Origin: Oegoconia quadripuncta
Taxonomy: Eukaryota > Arthropoda > Insecta > Lepidoptera > Autostichidae
Length of the DNA stretch: 64,000 nucleotides
NCBI GenBank assembly: GCA_949316235.1
Contig: OX438751.1
Span: 18,972,801 to 19,036,800, forward strand
Direction: 5' to 3'
In this document: one piece after another, positions 53,114 through 63,247 of the stretch
Position numbering within the stretch: the first letter of the stretch is position 1
Layout: the number at the start of each line of letters is the position of its first letter
Notes under the pieces: generated by a model
The model's input: the letters and a program-made list of their open reading frames with translations, nothing else
Database searches by the model: none
What the model was told of the DNA's origin: nothing
Made by a program: the position numbers and the translations under genes

Positions 53114-53973
53114 TACATTAATTAAAGAAGTGTTAAAGGTATGAATTCCAAAACAAGTTATCACTAACGAATTATTACACATACTTAAATAGGTATCTAC
53201 AACGCCAAGGTACAGTCGATCGCACGTCAGGCGTAACACTGCCAGTGAAAGCTGAGCTCCCGTACGGTAGTGCGCTCATATAACCAGCTGGTAGTCCAAA
53301 GGTTGAAATTCTTTTTGGCCTTCTCACTTAGCATATTAAATACGTTATTTCGTTTATAGGTATATAAGCAAGTCTCTAAAAACTTGTACAAATGTTTCTA
53401 TAAATAGGTAACTTTATTTCTAATGGACTATTAGGTTTATTCCATCAATTTCAAGGTCTTACAAACAATATATCCAGTACTTATCTTTTATAAGCTACAT
53501 ACCTAGCGGCAGATATTAGGTACCTACATTATAATTCAATTGTTACTAAACAAAATCGAACGTACCTACCTATCTATTTACCGCTGACAACAGCATAGTA
53601 CGAGTACCTACTTAGTAATTGGAAATGTTTATACTGACACAGTAGAAGATATATTATTAATGTAATAGAATTATAAATGAATCTATAGCTCTTTCATGGA
53701 AGTGGATGTGACCAGTGTGATAAGTACGCGAATTATCAGCTATCCAGCAGGGCAATAAACATTATCAAATTCTTTAAATGTGTTACATAGATATAAGTTA
53801 TAACACAAGATCCTGATTTATTAGTCTCGGATACATAAAACACGTGCTTGTGTTGGTCCATAATATTCGCAATGACAATTACAAAAATAATGGGTAATTA
53901 AAAAAATAGCCGCACCTTTTTTTACTTGAAATAGGTTAAATGGAGTGATAAAAAAATTAAAAAAACTACTTTT
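53114..53973. other. No gene seen
   Basis: AT-rich with many taggtacct-type stretches. A-runs at 53951-53966 supply T-runs on the minus strand for Pol III termination of the adjoining tRNA. Confidence 0.35.
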
Positions 53974-54045
53974 GGGCTCGTCCGGGATTTGAACCCGGGA
54001 CCTCTCGCACCCAAAGCGAGAATCATACCCCTAGACCAACGAGCC
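53974..54045 (-). tRNA. tRNA-Pro (anticodon TGG)
   Basis: 72 nt on the minus strand, differing from the 51939-52010 gene at only two positions: anticodon first base (T instead of A) and position 27 (C instead of T, giving a fully paired CTCGC/GCGAG stem). Acceptor stem, A box, B box and discriminator C are identical. The loop TTTGGGT gives anticodon TGG, which decodes CCA and, by wobble, CCG. T runs lie downstream. Confidence 0.97.
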
Positions 54046-54424
54046 GATTACGCTGTGACTCTAAAAAGGCAGTTAAAATTAAAATTGAAATTCGTCAAAC
54101 TGTTCGATCTACATCGTCATGAATGGTACATAGTGAAATTATATAATTCAACACGATAAGATTAGAACTACTTAATGTTATTAAAATACTTTACATGGTA
54201 GGTTTTATATTAGGTAACCAGTACTAACGAATGCGTTTAACTTTTGTTAGCTACGGTTACGTAGGTAGGTATAACTTTAACGAGAGAAAAATAGCCTTCT
54301 TCATTCGACACAATGTTTTAGTCTGTAGAAGAGGCTGTAGAATATCTATAATATTTTCCCGATATTCATGGTTTTAATGGGTGATCACTAGTGGCAAGGC
54401 AGTCGTTACACAAATTAGTATCCT
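54046..54424. other. No gene seen
   Basis: AT-rich, upstream of the tRNA-Pro(TGG) gene. Confidence 0.3.
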
Positions 54425-54565
54425 ACATGAGCGGCTTAAAAAACTGACTGTCAGATTGTCGCTATTCCGTACACAAATGCTGCAATCCGCACTTGGCCCG
54501 CGTGGTATGCCCATACCCAGTGGGAGGAGGTTGTGCGCTAACAGTAGAGGTGTGTAAGGATGATG
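54425..54565 (+). repeat. 'ccgcacttggcccgcgtggt' repeat, degraded
   Basis: 'tgcaatccgcacttggcccg' + 'cgtggtatgcccatacccag' + 'tgggaggaggttgtgc', ending 'aggatgatgatgaag'. Related to 54925-55055 and 58958-59060. Probably a LINE 3' region. The minus-strand frame at 54374 is its shadow. Confidence 0.55.
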
Positions 54566-54924
54566 ATGAAGTATAAATAGGTAGGTATTTCTATGGGTGC
54601 ACAACTTATGAAAAATCCTAACTTAAACAAATTACAAATAACTCAAAACATCCAGCTTACTGCATTTGCCAAGTACTCAAACCAAGGAATTCGTATACAA
54701 GGTTTTTTATTGCATATGGTACCTGAAAAAAATTAGTTTGGTCAGAAACACGTATAGAATCAATTTCGGCTATTAAAATATGGGGTTATATTTTAGGAAT
54801 GATAAACACCCTACAGGAGCGTCGGTGGCGGGTTCGATTGACAATGCCTTGTACCAATGAGTTTTTAAATGGACTACTTATGTGCATTTGTAAGGAACCC
54901 TGCATGCCTGCGTGCAATAACAAT
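54566..54924. other. No feature seen
   Basis: Non-coding. Confidence 0.3.
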
Positions 54925-55055
54925 TTTAAGGCATGTGCAGTCCCCAACCCGCATTAGGCCAGCGTGGTGGACCAATGGCCCATACTCCCTCATTATAAGA
55001 GGGAAGGCCTATATCCCTGCAGTGGGATGTTTACAGGTTAAGATGATGAACACTA
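54925..55055 (+). repeat. 'cccgcattaggccagcgtgg' repeat
   Basis: 'cccaacccgcattaggccag' + 'cgtggtggaccaatggccca' + 'agggaaggcctatatccctg' + 'cagtgggatgtttacaggtt' + 'aagatgatgaac', the typical 3' end of a common lepidopteran retroelement. The frame at 54869 is chance. Confidence 0.65.
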
Positions 55056-55475
55056 ACTGAATTCGCAACAATCGTTTATTTTTATTTTAGTTCTTCTAAC
55101 CATATTGATTACAACATAAATATATGATCTAGTTGGAATATATTAAGTTTTTCTATACAAAAAATAACCTTGTATTTACCTATTACTATGTAACATAGAA
55201 ATTCCTGGATTCGAACATAAACATATCTATATCTACTTAGTGCGTTGTTTATACGAACCTTCGTTTGTTCGACGATATTGAGAAACAGTGATTACATGTA
55301 TAGAATCCATCCATCATTTGCTCTATTACAATATCATTATAATATTTACGAGTATTTTATCCTTGATTAGGATCTAACGGCGCATTAGGAAAAGTTTTTT
55401 GATGTATTATTTATATACATGTAGTGACATAGTATGATCATCAAACTAACGTTACTGTTGGACGTTTCAGCACCC
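55056..55475. other. No gene seen
   Basis: AT-rich. Confidence 0.3.
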
Positions 55476-55690
55476 TATGGAAAACCACTGCTGGACATCA
55501 ACCTTTCCCAAGGAGTGATGTGCTTCACTTTACATGGAATTTTCTGTCCTACATGACACTCAAGGGAAGACTGGTTGGTGATTGCAGGTTTTTTTGGAGC
55601 TCTGTACCTGCCCACCACTGGATTATGTAATCTCACGATCGTTAAACGCCTTTTACGACATCCACAGAAAGACAGGTTGCTCCAATTTCT
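55476..55690. repeat. Dispersed repeat fragments
   Basis: 'ccactgctggacatcaacct' at 55486 resembles the 3' edge of the 846-1010 LINE family. From 55560, 'agactggttggtgattgcag', 'gtacctgcccaccactggat', 'atctcacgatcgttaaacgc' and 'cttttacgacatccacag' form another common repeat, reverse-related to 12780-12995. The 71-codon frame at 55575 is chance. Confidence 0.5.
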
Positions 55691-55921
55691 AAATATTTAT
55701 GCAACAAAATCGAATGATCAACATAATATCATGAGAACTATGATTCTAGAGTTGCAAATAGTTTTATTTTTTGGCCACACCATTCCATAAAACAAAGGCT
55801 TTTATCGGTCGTATCGGATTCCAGGCGACGAATTGTTGGAATAAAATTCCGCCACTATTACACCATTATACGCCGCCAAGATACAATATAAAACTTATCT
55901 TTTGGAACAGCAAAAACATTT
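55691..55921. other. No feature seen
   Basis: Non-coding. Confidence 0.3.
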
Positions 55922-56242
55922 AACCGCCTCCGTGGCTCAATGTAAACAACATTGGGTTTACGTTTCGGAGGTCGCGGTTTCGATCCCCAGCGGATACATA
56001 TTTAGTACTCGGTGTGGTAGGTAGTCGGGCATACTGGCTAGCTACCACCATGTTATCTAAATCTGCTGCTAAACAGCAATGTTAATAGCATTGTTGTGTT
56101 CCTGTTGTCAGAGATAAGATAGCCAGTCCCCCAAATAAGATGGGGTTTCCGGCTCAGTACGCTACCACCTTCGGCCTCATCTCACTTAACATCAGGTGTG
56201 ATTGAGGTAAAGTGCTATCCCGTTGGAAATTAAAAAAAAAAT
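55922..56242 (+). mobile_element. SINE-C, near full length
   Basis: Head accgcctccgtggctcaatg with B box ggtttcgatcc, body 'atgttatctaaatctgctgc', 'gcaatgttaatagcattgtt', 'gatagccagtcccccaaata' and 'aacatcaggtgtgattgagg', and an A-rich tail. Slightly diverged from 25141-25473. No clear target duplication. Confidence 0.85.
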
Positions 56243-56571
56243 AATCTAATACTTCGAGGCCGATGATGTAGTTATGGTATTTGTTATTACAGTGGTACCT
56301 ACTTGTATAATAATTTAATAATAGTAATTATTCATACCTTTCATTCATATTATACACGTATTATATGTTATACACACCCCACTTTCCATATGGCTTTCCT
56401 CTCCCAGGGTCGGAAAATCTGCGTCCAACTCCTCTTTGCCTCAGTGGCCCCCAAAATGTTTGTATTTGTCTTTATATGTTATATAGTTTATTCTTTTTTA
56501 TAGTTATTATATTTTCTTTCTGTCTTTTCAATTTAACTTTGCCCGGAACCACAGCCGGTCTTTGCTTAAGT
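56243..56571. other. No gene seen
   Basis: Two overlapping frames (56303-56640) have no recognisable domain. Confidence 0.3.
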
Positions 56572-56705
56572 CCGCAACCGTTTGATGTAGTTGTAGTGAA
56601 CCCCGCAGTTTGTATCAATTGCGGATTCAAATCCCACTAGAGGCAAATGTTTGTGTGATAAATATACGAACATTACATAAATGTTTATATAGAATCCATA
56701 ATACT
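56572..56705 (+). repeat. Degenerate SINE-A/B head
   Basis: 'ccgtttgatgtagttgtagt', then a B-box region 'gcggattcaaatcccactag', 'aggcaaatgtttgtgtgata' and 'aatatacgaacattac'. This is the head and start of the body of a tRNA-type SINE, too diverged to assign to A or B. Confidence 0.55.
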
Positions 56706-56905
56706 ATGGCTAGCTACCACCATCTTATCTAAATCTGCCGCCAAACAGCAATGTTAAAAACATTGTTGTCTTCCGGTTGACAGAGATAACATAGCCGCGA
56801 GTCCCCCAACTAAGATTTCCGCTTGTGTACGCTTCCACCTTCGGCCTCATCTTCACTTATTGAGTGTGATTGAGGTAAAGTGCAAACCTGTTGTGCATAA
56901 AAAAG
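56706..56905 (+). repeat. SINE-C, 5'-truncated
   Basis: 'ggctagctaccaccatctta', 'gccgccaaacagcaatgtta', 'cttccaccttcggcctcatc', a gap where 'acatcagg' is expected, then 'gagtgtgattgaggtaaagt', ending 'gttgtgcataaaaaag'. It abuts the SINE-A/B head fragment. Confidence 0.75.
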
Positions 56906-57506
56906 AACTTATTTGCATCTTCGATAGATTAAATATTTCACAACACGTGATATATTGCTGATGGTCGTTCTCATTTTGAGATACTATCCACCTATAGGTA
57001 ATACTTATTCGTACAGTTCACTTAGCCCGCCGCTTTAGAATGGGGCGTGCCCTCATAAACTCGAGATAGGCAACGGGAGCGCCAGGCACCGACACCGCAA
57101 CAGCACCACCATAGTTAGTATCAAAGCAGTAAATCCATGTATGTTGAGATGAAAGAGTAAGATTATAGGGCATAAGTGCAAATCACAAAATTAATTATTT
57201 CAATTAAAATAGACGCATGAATGAAAATCTAAAACATGAATTTGTTTTAGTAACATATACGACACAATATTGTACAAAATATCATTTATGTTAGTGAATG
57301 CATATCTGAGAAAAATAAGATTTCATGCATTTTTAGATGCTACTTTGCAATTAAATTCTATCGAGAGAAGATTGTGTAATTATGTTTTGAAAACATGAAT
57401 CATGTCAGAAATATGATCAATTTTACCTATAACTTTTTTTATAATGATACGAGCTATACAAAAAATGATAATCTTTCAACGCAATTGGCTGTTGTCAGCC
57501 TCTTAA
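56906..57506. other. No gene seen
   Basis: AT-rich. A less AT-rich patch at 57020-57120 shows no frame or repeat. Confidence 0.3.
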
Positions 57507-57893
57507 CATAAATAAATAAATATCCTTAGACATATACACAGCGCCATCTAGTTCCACAGTAAGCAACTATAGGCTTGTGTTGTGGATACTAGATGGTTGA
57601 TATACTACATAAATACATTTTTTTTTGTAAATAAAATACTTATTATGAATGAAAACATCCATAACTCAGGTACACATGTCCGTATTCATCACACAAACAT
57701 GCCCCTAGCGGGATTTGAACCCGCAACCTTGTGGCATAGTGGTCAGAGTGGTCAGAGTTCAGTACGCTTCCACCTTCGACCTCATCTTCACTTAACATCA
57801 GGTGTGATTGAACAGATTGAGGTCAAGTACAAACCCGTTGTGTATATAAAAAAAAATAAAAAGAAGTTGCTAACCACTACACCAAACAGGTCG
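57507..57893 (-). mobile_element. SINE-B split by a SINE-C fragment
   Basis: Tail (AAAT)n at 57507-57523, body 'gcgccatctagttccacagt' and 'ggatactagatggttgatat', B box in 'gcgggatttgaacccgcaac', and the head resumes at about 57865 with 'gttgctaaccactacaccaa'. Between lie a local duplication of 'ggtcagagt' and a plus-strand SINE-C 3' end. The 106-codon frame at 57582 spans the junctions and is not a gene. Confidence 0.85.
57758..57862 (+). repeat. SINE-C 3' fragment nested in SINE-B
   Basis: 'tcagtacgcttccaccttcg', 'acctcatcttcacttaacat', 'caggtgtgattga', then a 10-bp repeat of 'cagattga' not present in other copies, 'ggtcaagtacaaacccgttg' and an A-rich tail. A 5'-truncated insertion. Confidence 0.8.
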
Positions 57894-58249
57894 GTAGCAT
57901 AATATGACTTAGAAATATTATAGAATAAATTTAATCGTCGATCATGATCACTTAATCTATTACTACATTATACATATAAAATATAAAACTGTAAGTAGGT
58001 AAACAAAGTTAGTTAAAGTAATAATAAGAAACGTGACCCAAACAGAGCAAAGAAATGGTCCAGACTCGGCATGTGCTGTGGGAGACACTCATAGCGCTGG
58101 TCGTCTTGCCAGAACCATTAGACATCAGGCATACGCTCCACAACGGCAAATTCTACACCTATGAAAATAAAGTAATATTAGTGTTTTGTATAATGCATAG
58201 CATTGATGTAGTGTGTTGTGTGCATCAATTGCCCATAAAAGTTAACCAC
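57894..58249. other. No gene seen
   Basis: The 65-codon frame at 58055 has no recognisable domain or context. Confidence 0.3.
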
Positions 58250-58400
58250 TGAAGATGGGCTTCTAATGGTGTGATTTGCATTGTTTTCCATATGAGGTTT
58301 TGCCCTAATCGCCACGCTGAACACTGGTTTGGTAATCCCAGATTTTTTGGGAGTTCCACACCAATGACGCTGCTGTTTATCATCGGGTCTATACTGTAAT
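58250..58400 (+). repeat. Dispersed repeat
   Basis: 'gaggttttgccctaatcgcc', 'cacgctgaacactggtttgg' and 'ccaatgacgctgctg'. Reverse-related to 12780-12995 and similar to 18060-18190. Confidence 0.5.
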
Positions 58401-58774
58401 GCTCACGATACCTTTATCTTTCGACACCCATAAAAAACACCGGGAACCACACGGCCAATACCGGTGCATGATGTATCACTTAACAGCTTTAATAAAATAC
58501 TGTTAGACATTAGGTACTTAAATCTTTCCAAAGGCGCGGTAGAATTTGGCCTAATCGTTATGACTGCAGATTTTTGAAAGCTCTGCTCCACTGATGCGGC
58601 TGGCGGGATTCGGCTCGTATGATTTCTGCAATTGCTATGAAATATTTTGTAGTCATAGGGAGTTCGTGAAATGCAGAGGAACTTACGCCTGTTGGATGAA
58701 TTTGATCAATGCGATTGGAAAGCATTTAAATAAAATGTAGAAAACATGTTGCATGATTGTTATCGTAGATAGCG
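58401..58774. other. No gene seen
   Basis: The minus frame at 58403-58591 has no recognisable domain. Confidence 0.3.
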
Positions 58775-58885
58775 ATAAATTGGTGATGGAGTTCATTATT
58801 CGAACGGTCAAATGACTATTATAATATTAGGTCTGCCCATCGAAAATGATATTCACTTTACTACCCGCCGTCAAAGGAGTCGGGT
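58775..58885. repeat. Dispersed repeat, paired with 29825-30020
   Basis: 'gatagcgataaattggtgat', 'gttcattattcgaacggtca' and 'taggtctgcccatcgaaaat', then 'ccgtcaaaggagtcggg'. Internally shorter than its partner. Confidence 0.65.
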
Positions 58886-58907
58886 CAAATTTTATAGTAG
58901 CCTAAGT

Positions 58908-58957
58908 GAAGATGAGGTCGAAGATGGAAGCATACTGACCCGTCTGACATAATTCCA
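58908..58957 (-). repeat. SINE-C scrap
   Basis: 'agtgaagatgaggtcgaaga' + 'tggaagcatactgacccg', about 45 bp of the SINE-C 3' half, reversed. Confidence 0.6.
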
Positions 58958-59060
58958 CCAATCCGCACTGGGCCAGCATGGTGGATTGTGGCCCATACCC
59001 TCTCCCAGTGAGAGGAGGCTATGTTCTAACTATGGGGACCTGAAGGCTGTTGATGATGAT
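58958..59060 (+). repeat. 'ccgcactgggccagcatggt' repeat
   Basis: 'ccaatccgcactgggccagc' + 'atggtggattgtggcccata' + 'ccctctcccagtgagaggag', ending 'gctgttgatgatgat'. Same family as 54425 and 54925. Confidence 0.65.
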
Positions 59061-60757
59061 ACATTAAAATGTAAAATATACTCTGACCCAGCACTTGCAT
59101 GCATATTGTAAAATGGACACGGGTTTGTTACTCAAGTGCTTAACCAAGTCGTATTACTGTTTGCTATCAATATTTTACTATGGCATAGTGCATCTCGGCA
59201 GTAAATGTATCGCAGCCAGATTTATTCATGCCGCGCTGCCTGCGGTGCGCCGAAATCGAATCCCGCACCCCAATTTGTCTACAATTCTTCTTGAATAACT
59301 CCATTACTTAATATTGTTGTTTCTTCGTGAGCCAATTTTCTGTGGTTCAGCTGAATTGTTTTACTTTCAACTAGGTCTTATCAGCTTTGGTGGATTAGGT
59401 ATTTACAAATAATTATTTACAAATAATTTTAACTAGATTCCAAGTATTTCTATTATATTGTATAAATAATTATGCTACAGCATTATTGGTAGGTGGTGGG
59501 TATGAAATGGGGTACAAGGATATTAAATAACCTAGTCTTGTTGTTTTGATATTTTTATTTATGTCATGCAGCATTTCAAATGTTGATAAAATAATGTGAA
59601 TGTAAATTATTTACAGAGCAATTAATTCATTGATAGAGTAATTGTTAATCACAGTTTCATATTAACCTATTGTTATGTTATTTGCATGTTAAATTAACTT
59701 TGTGATGAATCAATACCTTTTATTTATTTATTAATGCTACTCAACCTTTCACCTCATACCTAATCTCATATTCAGTATATAGCAAGTTACATTAAAAGTA
59801 GTTCAGCCTTTTATCACGTTCGAGCAACAAATTAACGTCCACACTTTCGCATATAGTATATTACGATAGCAATAAAATTAAATGTTAGGAATACTTAGTA
59901 CTTGAATTTATATAGTAGGTAATTATGACAGTACTTCCTGAAGTATCATATCATATAATAGGTTTGCTTATATCTAAGCAGATCCGAATATTGAAGTGAA
60001 ACACCAAAATAAACTCAACGAAATGCCTCAACAAATAAATGCAATAAATCCTCCGAACGCTCACAAAGAGACGCCGGCAATCTTACCCAAGAAATAATGA
60101 TGAGGACAGAGCGTCTTTGGTATTTTGGGATCGGGGTATAAATTATGCGAAATATTCATGATATTAAACTCGCCCAGACTGGGGTATTCACTTGTAGTGA
60201 AATGAGAGAGAGATTGAAGTTCTTTGAACTATGTAGCTTGAGACAGCCGCGAATTAATTATTGCAAATAATGAAAACGATTTAATTTCTTATTATGGAAA
60301 GAAAACTATTTCAAAAGAAATACTTTTCGATATGAAATTTAATAAATCGTCTTTCTCCAGGTTTCGATTTATTTCTTCATTTTCTTGAGGCAAAGATGTG
60401 CCTTCACTAAAGTGCCTATTTGTATTTTTAATCCTACACCAATAATTTTTAACTTCTTTGTACTTCTCCATAACCTACCTTATACAAACACATAATCAAC
60501 ATAACTTATTTCTGTATTTATTACCTAAGAAGATGTGACGTGCGTCGACCATTGCAATAGCATTTAACGACAGAATCGATACGTAATAGGGTGCCAATTT
60601 TATTCCTACCGATTTTTAATATGTTCACCGTGTGTTCACAGTCCTGGGTATGCCCTTTACTTAAATAGTTAATCATTTTTGAGAAATCTTTTGTATTTTA
60701 AATCGGAAAATGACCTAAAATCTACTAGGTATAGGTATACCGTATATAGTTAATATG
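59061..60757. other. Repeat-poor intergenic sequence
   Basis: I recognise no repeat or gene. 59985-60260 has mixed composition and may be unique host sequence. The 67-codon frame at 59095 has no domain. Confidence 0.35.
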
Positions 60758-60957
60758 CCGAACATTACTAGGAAATTCGATTCTTCATTCATCATCCGAT
60801 CAGCCAAGGCATGGAACTCCCTTCCGGCGTCAGTCTTTCCTGAATCCTACAACCTTGGGATCTTCAAGAGCAGAGTGACTTCATCTTCGACCACATTGTC
60901 GCTTTCCATCAGGTGAGATTGTAGTCAAACGCGAATCCAGTCAATCATAAAAAAAGG
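60758..60957 (+). pseudogene. LINE C-terminal and 3' end fragment
   Basis: Translates as SSFIIRSAKAWNSLPASVFP followed by ESYNLGIFKSRV, a characteristic end of jockey-like LINE polymerases (usual form: AKLWNSLP-x-x-VFP...YDL-x-x-FK). A stop and the 3' end 'ccagtcaatcataaaaaaa' follow, shared with 14722-14845. 5'-truncated. Confidence 0.8.
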
Positions 60958-61269
60958 TACGATTGAGAAATCCACTGCTATTAATTTTAGAAAGGCTATT
61001 TAAAGTTGTAATAGCTTTCGAGGCAAACTCTATGAAAGCAAACATCGATTGAAGTTAAGTGCCACTGGATATTGATTGAGCATTGCAGGAGTGGTGAATT
61101 ACATGAGCAGGGGATTGCCGTAATAATTCGATTCAATATATCAAGGAAGGTTTACGAATTAAAGCGCCTGAGAACATGAAATATGTATATTGTGTGGCAG
61201 TAAAAGTAAAATGGCAGTAATAAGTATAACCGCATCTGTAGATCGATGTAAACATAATGTTTGCAAAAC
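60958..61269. other. No feature seen
   Basis: Non-coding. Confidence 0.3.
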
Positions 61270-61420
61270 TAAAAGCACGGTTCGATTCTCACGGAGGGCA
61301 TTTTATATGTCCGTTAACCAGACCATCTAACTAAGGCAGCATTGAGATGACTGTTTTAGCCAGTCAGTTTACAAATCGGCCTCATCTTTACTTTATCAGG
61401 TGTGACTGAGGTGAAGAGAA
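61270..61420 (+). repeat. Degenerate SINE-C
   Basis: 'cggttcgattctcacggagg' (B-box region), 'gcattttatatgtc', 'gccagtcagtttacaaatcg' and 'gcctcatctttactttatca' + 'ggtgtgactgaggtgaag' follow the SINE-C order with many losses. Confidence 0.5.
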
Positions 61421-62393
61421 TTATACTATTTTATTTATTCATATATCTACAAGATGTTGCGGTCGGTGAAATAAAGATTGGAAGTCGTAAAGACATGTAG
61501 TTGTTACATGCTATAGGACTCAAAGGTTGCCTATACCTATTGTTTCAGAGGTTTACATGCTACGGCATGCTCTATGGCTGAAAGAGGTTGCGTCCTAAGG
61601 GTGAAAACTATCGGTCATAAGCACCGGGGCGGTACGCCACTTTGTATTAAATTGATTTAATATTTTAATAATAATAAATGATGAAAATGAACAATTAGTG
61701 TTATTTGTCATAAAACACCTATATCCGATACGCACTTAGTCGGTTTTAATTACTTGTAAATTTTAAAGTATACTTAGGTATTACTTACCATGTCTTATTT
61801 TATAATTATATTTACCATTTGTGCTTATAAGTTCCATCGATATATAGGATAAAATATCTCTAAGTTATTGCGTTTTCAAACAAAGCACATCTTTTTTCAT
61901 TTTACTGTTAATACATATAAAGAAGTAGACGATGAAGTCTATTATTTATCAATTCGACGCTTTTAACAGCCGAAACTCGCTCGCCACTAGGACACAAGGA
62001 CCACTATATTAATTAGTGTCAAATCCGCAAATAGAGCTTAATCAAGCGTTTAAAATGGCCATTAGTCAGCCATTTGTCGCAGACTTACCAACTAATGGGC
62101 CCCTGGAGGAGAGAGAACTCAATTCATTTATTATAAATGCAAGGGTTGTTCTTATATCCAAAAAAAGAGTTGCCAAACTTTTTACGGTGCCGTGAAGAGC
62201 TGAGTATTTAGCTGGAGTTAAAAGAGGTCAACGATTACAGTGAGCAGATTACACTTTTTAGAAGAACAAAGTTCGTCACAGAAGGCAGTCGGAAAGTGAA
62301 ATATTTATATCATCATTCAAAATATATTACGAATAAGAATTGAAGCAAAAACTTTTAACGATTGTTAATACTTACTTATTGTACGACGATTGT
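61421..62393. other. No gene seen
   Basis: Mostly repeat-free. 61960-62110 has mixed composition without a frame and could be unique host DNA. Confidence 0.3.
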
Positions 62394-62611
62394 GACGGCC
62401 GATTGGTGTAGTGGATAGTGACCCTGTCAGCGAAACCAACGGTTGCGGGTTCTAATCCCGCGAGAAGTAAATGTTTGTGTGATGCGTACGAACAGTTATT
62501 CCCGAGTCATTGATGTGTATATAAATATTTATGTATGTTTAATTCGTTATATAGTATTCATAGCACAAGCTTTGCTTAGTTTGGGACTAGATGACTAAGG
62601 TTTTTGTCCGG
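62394..62611 (+). mobile_element. SINE-A, near full length
   Basis: Head gacggccgattggtgtagtg, B-box region ggttctaatcc (one change from consensus), body 'gatgcgtacgaacagttatt', 'tagtattcatagcacaagct' and 'ttgtccgg'. The A/T tail is short. Confidence 0.85.
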
Positions 62612-63081
62612 AACAAAAAATGATAAAAAATATTGTATTCCTATTTGTACTTGAAGATGATAATATAACAAGATAGCTAGGAAGTATGTTAATTATGTGT
62701 GACATAAACAAAAGATTTGCATATTGAGCAGGGGCACCCAGTTCATAATACAAGCTTTGTTTAGTTTGGGACGAGATTATTGGTGTAAGTATCTGAAAAA
62801 AAAAATTGCGCTTACCAGACACCTCAGCATGCGTAGACCTTTTATTTCAAATGAGCATTACAGCAAGTTCAACTTATTAAACCGTTCTTTCAATCCATGA
62901 AATACCTTCTGCGTGACTGCGATTTCTTTCAAACTTTGCTTGAAACATTTATTTCAACGTAGCATACATTTATTTCAACGTAGTATTCAGCATTTATCTG
63001 TCAGTCAGTATGTTTAAGCTACTACCGCTTCGGAAAGGGAATCATCGGTGGGAAAAGAAAATCATGGCCAAGATAATACTT
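62612..63081. repeat. SINE-A tail scrap in AT-rich sequence
   Basis: 62746-62806 carries 'ataatacaagctttgtttag' + 'tttgggacgagattattgg' + 'tgtaagtatctg' and an A-run, a SINE-A 3' end on the plus strand. The rest is unremarkable. The minus frame at 62595 is an artefact. Confidence 0.6.
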
Positions 63082-63110
63082 ATGATGTCATTAACAGTTA
63101 ATGACATCAT
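63082..63110. repeat. Perfect 29-bp palindrome
   Basis: atgatgtcattaac, a central a/t-rich turn and gttaatgacatcat form an uninterrupted dyad directly next to the MITE at 63111-63247. Confidence 0.9.
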
Positions 63111-63247
63111 AATATTGAGCCCAAACCTAACGGGGATCTTAAAAGTTAATCATTAACTTAGCAGTAGGAAGGAACGAAAGCCCCCTGCTTTGGAGAACTC
63201 CTGCGCCGAAAGAGTAGAAGATCCCCGTTGGGTTTGGGCTCAATATT
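63111..63247. mobile_element. Short MITE with 30-bp TIRs, 137 bp
   Basis: The left end aatattgagcccaaacctaa + cggggatctt and the inverted right end differ at a single base (cctaac/cccaac). The interior of about 77 bp has no frame. The near-identical arms mean a stable hairpin. Confidence 0.8.

Noticed and set aside
57582..57902. 106-codon plus-strand frame with MPLAGFEPATLWHSGQSG
   Set aside because: Spans SINE-B and an inserted SINE-C; a well-known type of spurious SINE peptide.
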